This document shows, piece after piece, positions 61,471-64,000 of a DNA stretch of 64,000 nt; within the stretch, counting starts at the first letter, position 1, and each line of letters starts with the position of its first letter. The stretch spans positions 186,001 through 250,000 of the forward strand of contig JAGDZD010000008.1 in assembly GCA_049116315.1 (NCBI GenBank), read 5' to 3'. Made by a program: the position numbers and the translations under genes. The notes under the pieces are model-generated. The model was not told where the DNA came from and did no database searches. It was given only the letters and a program-made list of their open reading frames with translations. The stretch is from Thalassobius sp049116315 (GTDB lineage: Bacteria > Pseudomonadota > Alphaproteobacteria > Rhodobacterales > Rhodobacteraceae).

Positions 61471-62598
61471 TCAGAGCCGATTTGGCAGCTCCGACAGGGA
61501 TTTTATCCCTAATTGTCCAAGGTTAGCCTGTAGGTCACGTTGCAAAATATCGACCAAATGATCCGGACCTGTTTCACCAAGTGCCCCAAGGGCAAAGTGC
61601 CAAGCCCGCCCCATCATAACAAAATCGGCCCCCAATGCCAAAGCCCGACAGATGTCCAGCCCGCCTTCGATGCCGCTGTCAAAGATCAGGGGCAACTGGG
61701 TGGCCGCGCGAATCTGTGGCAGGGCTTCGATGCTGGAAATCGAGCCATCAAATTGACGTCCGGCATGGTTTGAAATCCAAATCCCATCGACGCCAGCCTG
61801 CTCAAGCGGTGCCACATCGCGCGCATCCAGCACGCCTTTGACCACCAATGGCCCGTCCCATTGATCGCGCAACGCCTTGAGATAGTCCCAGTCGGGTGAG
61901 GTGCGCAGCAAATAACCCGCGTGCTCGGTGGAACTGAGCCCGGTGACTTGATCTGCATATTCGTCAATCAAGCGCATGCGGGGCATTCCCAGCCGGGCGG
62001 TGCCCATGGCCCAGGCCGGACAGGTGGCCACCTGCGCCAACAAACGTGGTGTCAAGCGCGGCGGGCTGGTCAGGCCAGAGCGTTGTTGGCGTTCGCGCCG
62101 ACTTGCCACCGGAACGTCAACGGTCAGAACCAACGTGTCAAACCCCGCCGCCTTGGCCCGCGTCAGCATATCCGCGCGGATATCCGGGTCGCGGGGTGGA
62201 TAGATCTGAAACCATCCGCGCCCGTCTACATATGGCGATAGATCCTCTGGGGTGCGGCTGGCCACGGTCGACAAGCCATAGGGCAGCATGTGACGCGTGG
62301 CGGCCTGCGCCAGCAATCGCTCGGCGTCTGGCCAGAACAATCCCGACATTCCAACCGGGCTGATCCCAAAGGGCAGGGCATAACGGTGCCCAAACAAAGA
62401 GGTCGACAGATCCGCCGTGATTTCCCCATGAAGGATCGAAGGCATCAACAACACCTCGTCCAGTTTCGCCCGGTTGCGGGCTTGGGTGGCTTCGACGCCG
62501 GTGGCGCTGTCCAAATATTCGAACACAAATTTGGGCATCCGCTGGCGCGCACGCGATTTGAGATCAGAAAGGGCGGGATAACGGCTGTGCAAACTCAT
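61471..62598 (-). CDS. FMN-dependent alpha-hydroxy-acid dehydrogenase (LldD-like)
   Basis: 375 residues of the L-lactate dehydrogenase/glycolate oxidase family. Motifs: RMPKFVFEYLDSATG at the start, FGISPVGMSGLFWPDAE, ILTVD-like TLVLTVDVPVASRRERQQRSGL, LVVKGVLDARDVAPLEQAGVDGIWISNHAGRQFDG (catalytic His and Arg) and IFDSGIEGGLDICRALALGADFVMMGRAW. It oxidises an L-2-hydroxy acid, most likely L-lactate or a similar acid, passing electrons from FMN. Soluble; 62 bases from the GGDEF gene upstream, possibly cotranscribed. Confidence 0.92.
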   Translation of the reverse strand: MSLHSRYPALSDLKSRARQRMPKFVFEYLDSATGVEATQARNRAKLDEVLLMPSILHGEITADLSTSLFGHRYALPFGISPVGMSGLFWPDAERLLAQAATRHMLPYGLSTVASRTPEDLSPYVDGRGWFQIYPPRDPDIRADMLTRAKAAGFDTLVLTVDVPVASRRERQQRSGLTSPPRLTPRLLAQVATCPAWAMGTARLGMPRMRLIDEYADQVTGLSSTEHAGYLLRTSPDWDYLKALRDQWDGPLVVKGVLDARDVAPLEQAGVDGIWISNHAGRQFDGSISSIEALPQIRAATQLPLIFDSGIEGGLDICRALALGADFVMMGRAWHFALGALGETGPDHLVDILQRDLQANLGQLGIKSLSELPNRL

Positions 62599-62659
62599 GA
62601 TCTTGTTGTGCCGAGGAACGCAAGGCGGGTCAATCGCCCAGCCGTGTTTGGCCTGTTCG

Positions 62660-64000
62660 TCAGGGGCTGTCAGCGGTTTTTGCGCTCAGATGCTGCACAT
62701 CGGCGCCAGTCGTTACGGTTTGCAAAGCGGGTCCCAAGGTCCTCTCGTCAAGCTGCCCGGCAATCTCAACCCGGTTTCGACCGGTGTCTTTGGCGTGATA
62801 CAGCGCCTCATCGGCCAGTTTAAGCAGATCATGCGGCAGCTGGGTTTGACTGTTGTGTTGGGCCAGCCCGATGGACATGGTGATTTTGGGCAGGGTCTTT
62901 TCCCCATAGCGCACCGTTAGGTTTTCAATCGCTATGCGCAGCTTTTCTGCCCGGTGAAAGGCGTCCGCGCTGTCGACATCCGGCCAGAGGATCGCAAACT
63001 CTTCACCGCCCATCCGACAGGCCACTTCATCGCCATCACAGGCCTTAAGCAATTCGTCGGCCACTTCGCGCAGCACGATATCGCCCGCGTCATGACCGTG
63101 GTTGTCATTGAATTTTTTGAAGTGATCAACATCGATATAGGCGAGGGTCAAACTTTGGTCACGCGCGTCACATCGGGCGATCATTTTGCGCAGACTTTCC
63201 ATCATATGGCGTCGATTATACAGCCCGGTCAGCGGATCGCGGATGGATTGATCCTGCAATTGATCGCGCATGCGCACATTGGCAATGGCCATGCTGATCT
63301 GTTCCGCACACATCTGCGCCAGCTTGCGCGAGGCAAAGAAATCTTCGTTCTGCGAGGTTGGCCGCTTTTTGATGTTCATCAGGCCCACCGTTTCGCCGTG
63401 GGCCAAGATGGGAAAGCAATAATAGGGGCGACTGTCATGGGGTTCTGCGTGTTCACAGACAAAGTCGACTTCGCTTTGGCCATAAGAATAAAGCCGACCC
63501 CGCCGCAGGCCCCAACAGGCCTCTGGGTGGATATGATCTTTATGGGCGCCGCCATTCCAAGAAACCACCCCGTCCAAGACGTCACGCGAATTGGAATAGA
63601 CATAGATTGCCCCTTCGCAATCAGGCAACAGGTGCGTGAGAAAGCGCACCACCATGACAAACAGTTCGTCCAGCGAATGGCTGGATTGCAGCCATTCGTT
63701 CAATTCGCCCAGCAATTTCACCTCTCGGGCAAGACGGATCTGGTTTTCCATCATCTGTCGTTCTTCTTGGTTGCGCACGCGCATTGATCGCAACTGGCTG
63801 CGGTTGGCGCGCAGCGCCACCAATGTCACCAAGGTGAGGAACACCATCAACGCGCCAGAGACAAGCGTGAGCCCCATGCGGATGCGGGCCAGCATCGTGT
63901 CCCGCTGCGCTGTGGTGTCCGAATAAAACTCGATGGCACCTAAGAATTCGCCGTTCACCATCACCGGGGTATAGGCCTCATAGACCGCGTGCATCCGGCT
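62660..64000 (-). CDS. GAF-GGDEF diguanylate cyclase, 5' end outside the window
   Basis: At least 446 residues; the frame is open to the window edge, so the N-terminal sensor is incomplete. Visible: the end of a periplasmic domain (GEFLGAIEFYSD), one membrane helix (LTLVSGALMVFLTLVTLVAL), a coiled linker, a GAF domain (~105-245) and a GGDEF domain (~265-425) with GLYNRRHMME, YIDVDHFKKFNDNHGHDAGD and an active-site GGEEF. The RxxD inhibitory site expected before GGEEF is not present (CDGD instead). It should make cyclic di-GMP in response to an extracellular cue. Confidence 0.9.
   Translation of the reverse strand, partial: SRMHAVYEAYTPVMVNGEFLGAIEFYSDTTAQRDTMLARIRMGLTLVSGALMVFLTLVTLVALRANRSQLRSMRVRNQEERQMMENQIRLAREVKLLGELNEWLQSSHSLDELFVMVVRFLTHLLPDCEGAIYVYSNSRDVLDGVVSWNGGAHKDHIHPEACWGLRRGRLYSYGQSEVDFVCEHAEPHDSRPYYCFPILAHGETVGLMNIKKRPTSQNEDFFASRKLAQMCAEQISMAIANVRMRDQLQDQSIRDPLTGLYNRRHMMESLRKMIARCDARDQSLTLAYIDVDHFKKFNDNHGHDAGDIVLREVADELLKACDGDEVACRMGGEEFAILWPDVDSADAFHRAEKLRIAIENLTVRYGEKTLPKITMSIGLAQHNSQTQLPHDLLKLADEALYHAKDTGRNRVEIAGQLDERTLGPALQTVTTGADVQHLSAKTADSP

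Overview
The window reads as chromosome of a marine-type Rhodobacteraceae (Roseobacter-group alphaproteobacterium). The basis is the rpoD style, the nrdR-ribD-ribE-ribBA-ribH-nusB block, a LexA box of the alphaproteobacterial GTTC-N7-GTTC type, a tRNA-His without G-1, the fused alpha/beta hydrolase-OsmC protein, and moderately GC-rich coding with many ATGA overlaps. This is inference from gene content; no 16S gene is present. Two N bases (56320-56321) lie inside a tRNA, so this is a draft scaffold join. Layout, left to right: the 3' end of rpoD (1-990) with a terminator, then a GIY-YIG protein and small exported proteins. Next come a DUF1330/LysR pair, a qorB/HxlR-type pair, YjbQ and the hydrolase-OsmC fusion (to 7229). 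The riboflavin/NusB block (7408-16851) is interrupted on the opposite strand by three capsule genes (kpsC, an export lipoprotein, kpsS). From 17005 to 19331 there is an ArsR regulator, an unclassified structured stretch, SOS-controlled mmcB and tRNA-His. From 19501 to 22443 an SRPBCC/dehalogenase-like/SRPBCC operon faces a LysR gene. From 22952 to 28219 lies a ugpBAEC glycerol-phosphate importer with an EEP-family phosphodiesterase as fifth gene and a Pho-box-like site upstream. From 28216 to 31944 a GT39-type glycosyltransferase faces a HAD-UbiA (DPPR-synthase-like) fusion coupled to a small EamA/SMR protein; together they look like a lipid-carrier pentose pathway. An IclR-SMP30 fusion regulator and a peroxiredoxin follow, then a zur-zrgABCDE zinc-uptake operon (34680-38741). 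Just downstream is a chimeric remnant of a Tc toxin locus (38759-40270). A GntR-uxaC-uxuA-uxuB hexuronate operon runs to 45177. The accessory core is 45428-55935. It is bounded by a dead IS5-family copy (two amber codons) and an internally deleted IS3-family copy. Between them lie four genes for exported proteins I cannot assign to a known system: a WG-repeat/beta-propeller protein ending in a linker typical of WD40-caspase proteins but without the caspase, a 748-aa protein with a Cys-rich C-terminus, a right-handed beta-helix protein, and a 362-aa protein with eight Cys. This cluster is my best candidate for an undescribed system. The right end returns to housekeeping content: a tRNA broken by the assembly gap (probably Thr), two identical tRNA-Gly(GCC) genes with a terminator, a MAPEG protein, a Ser/Gly/Asp-tailed lipoprotein, pyruvate carboxylase, an FMN-dependent alpha-hydroxy-acid dehydrogenase and a GAF-GGDEF protein running off the edge.
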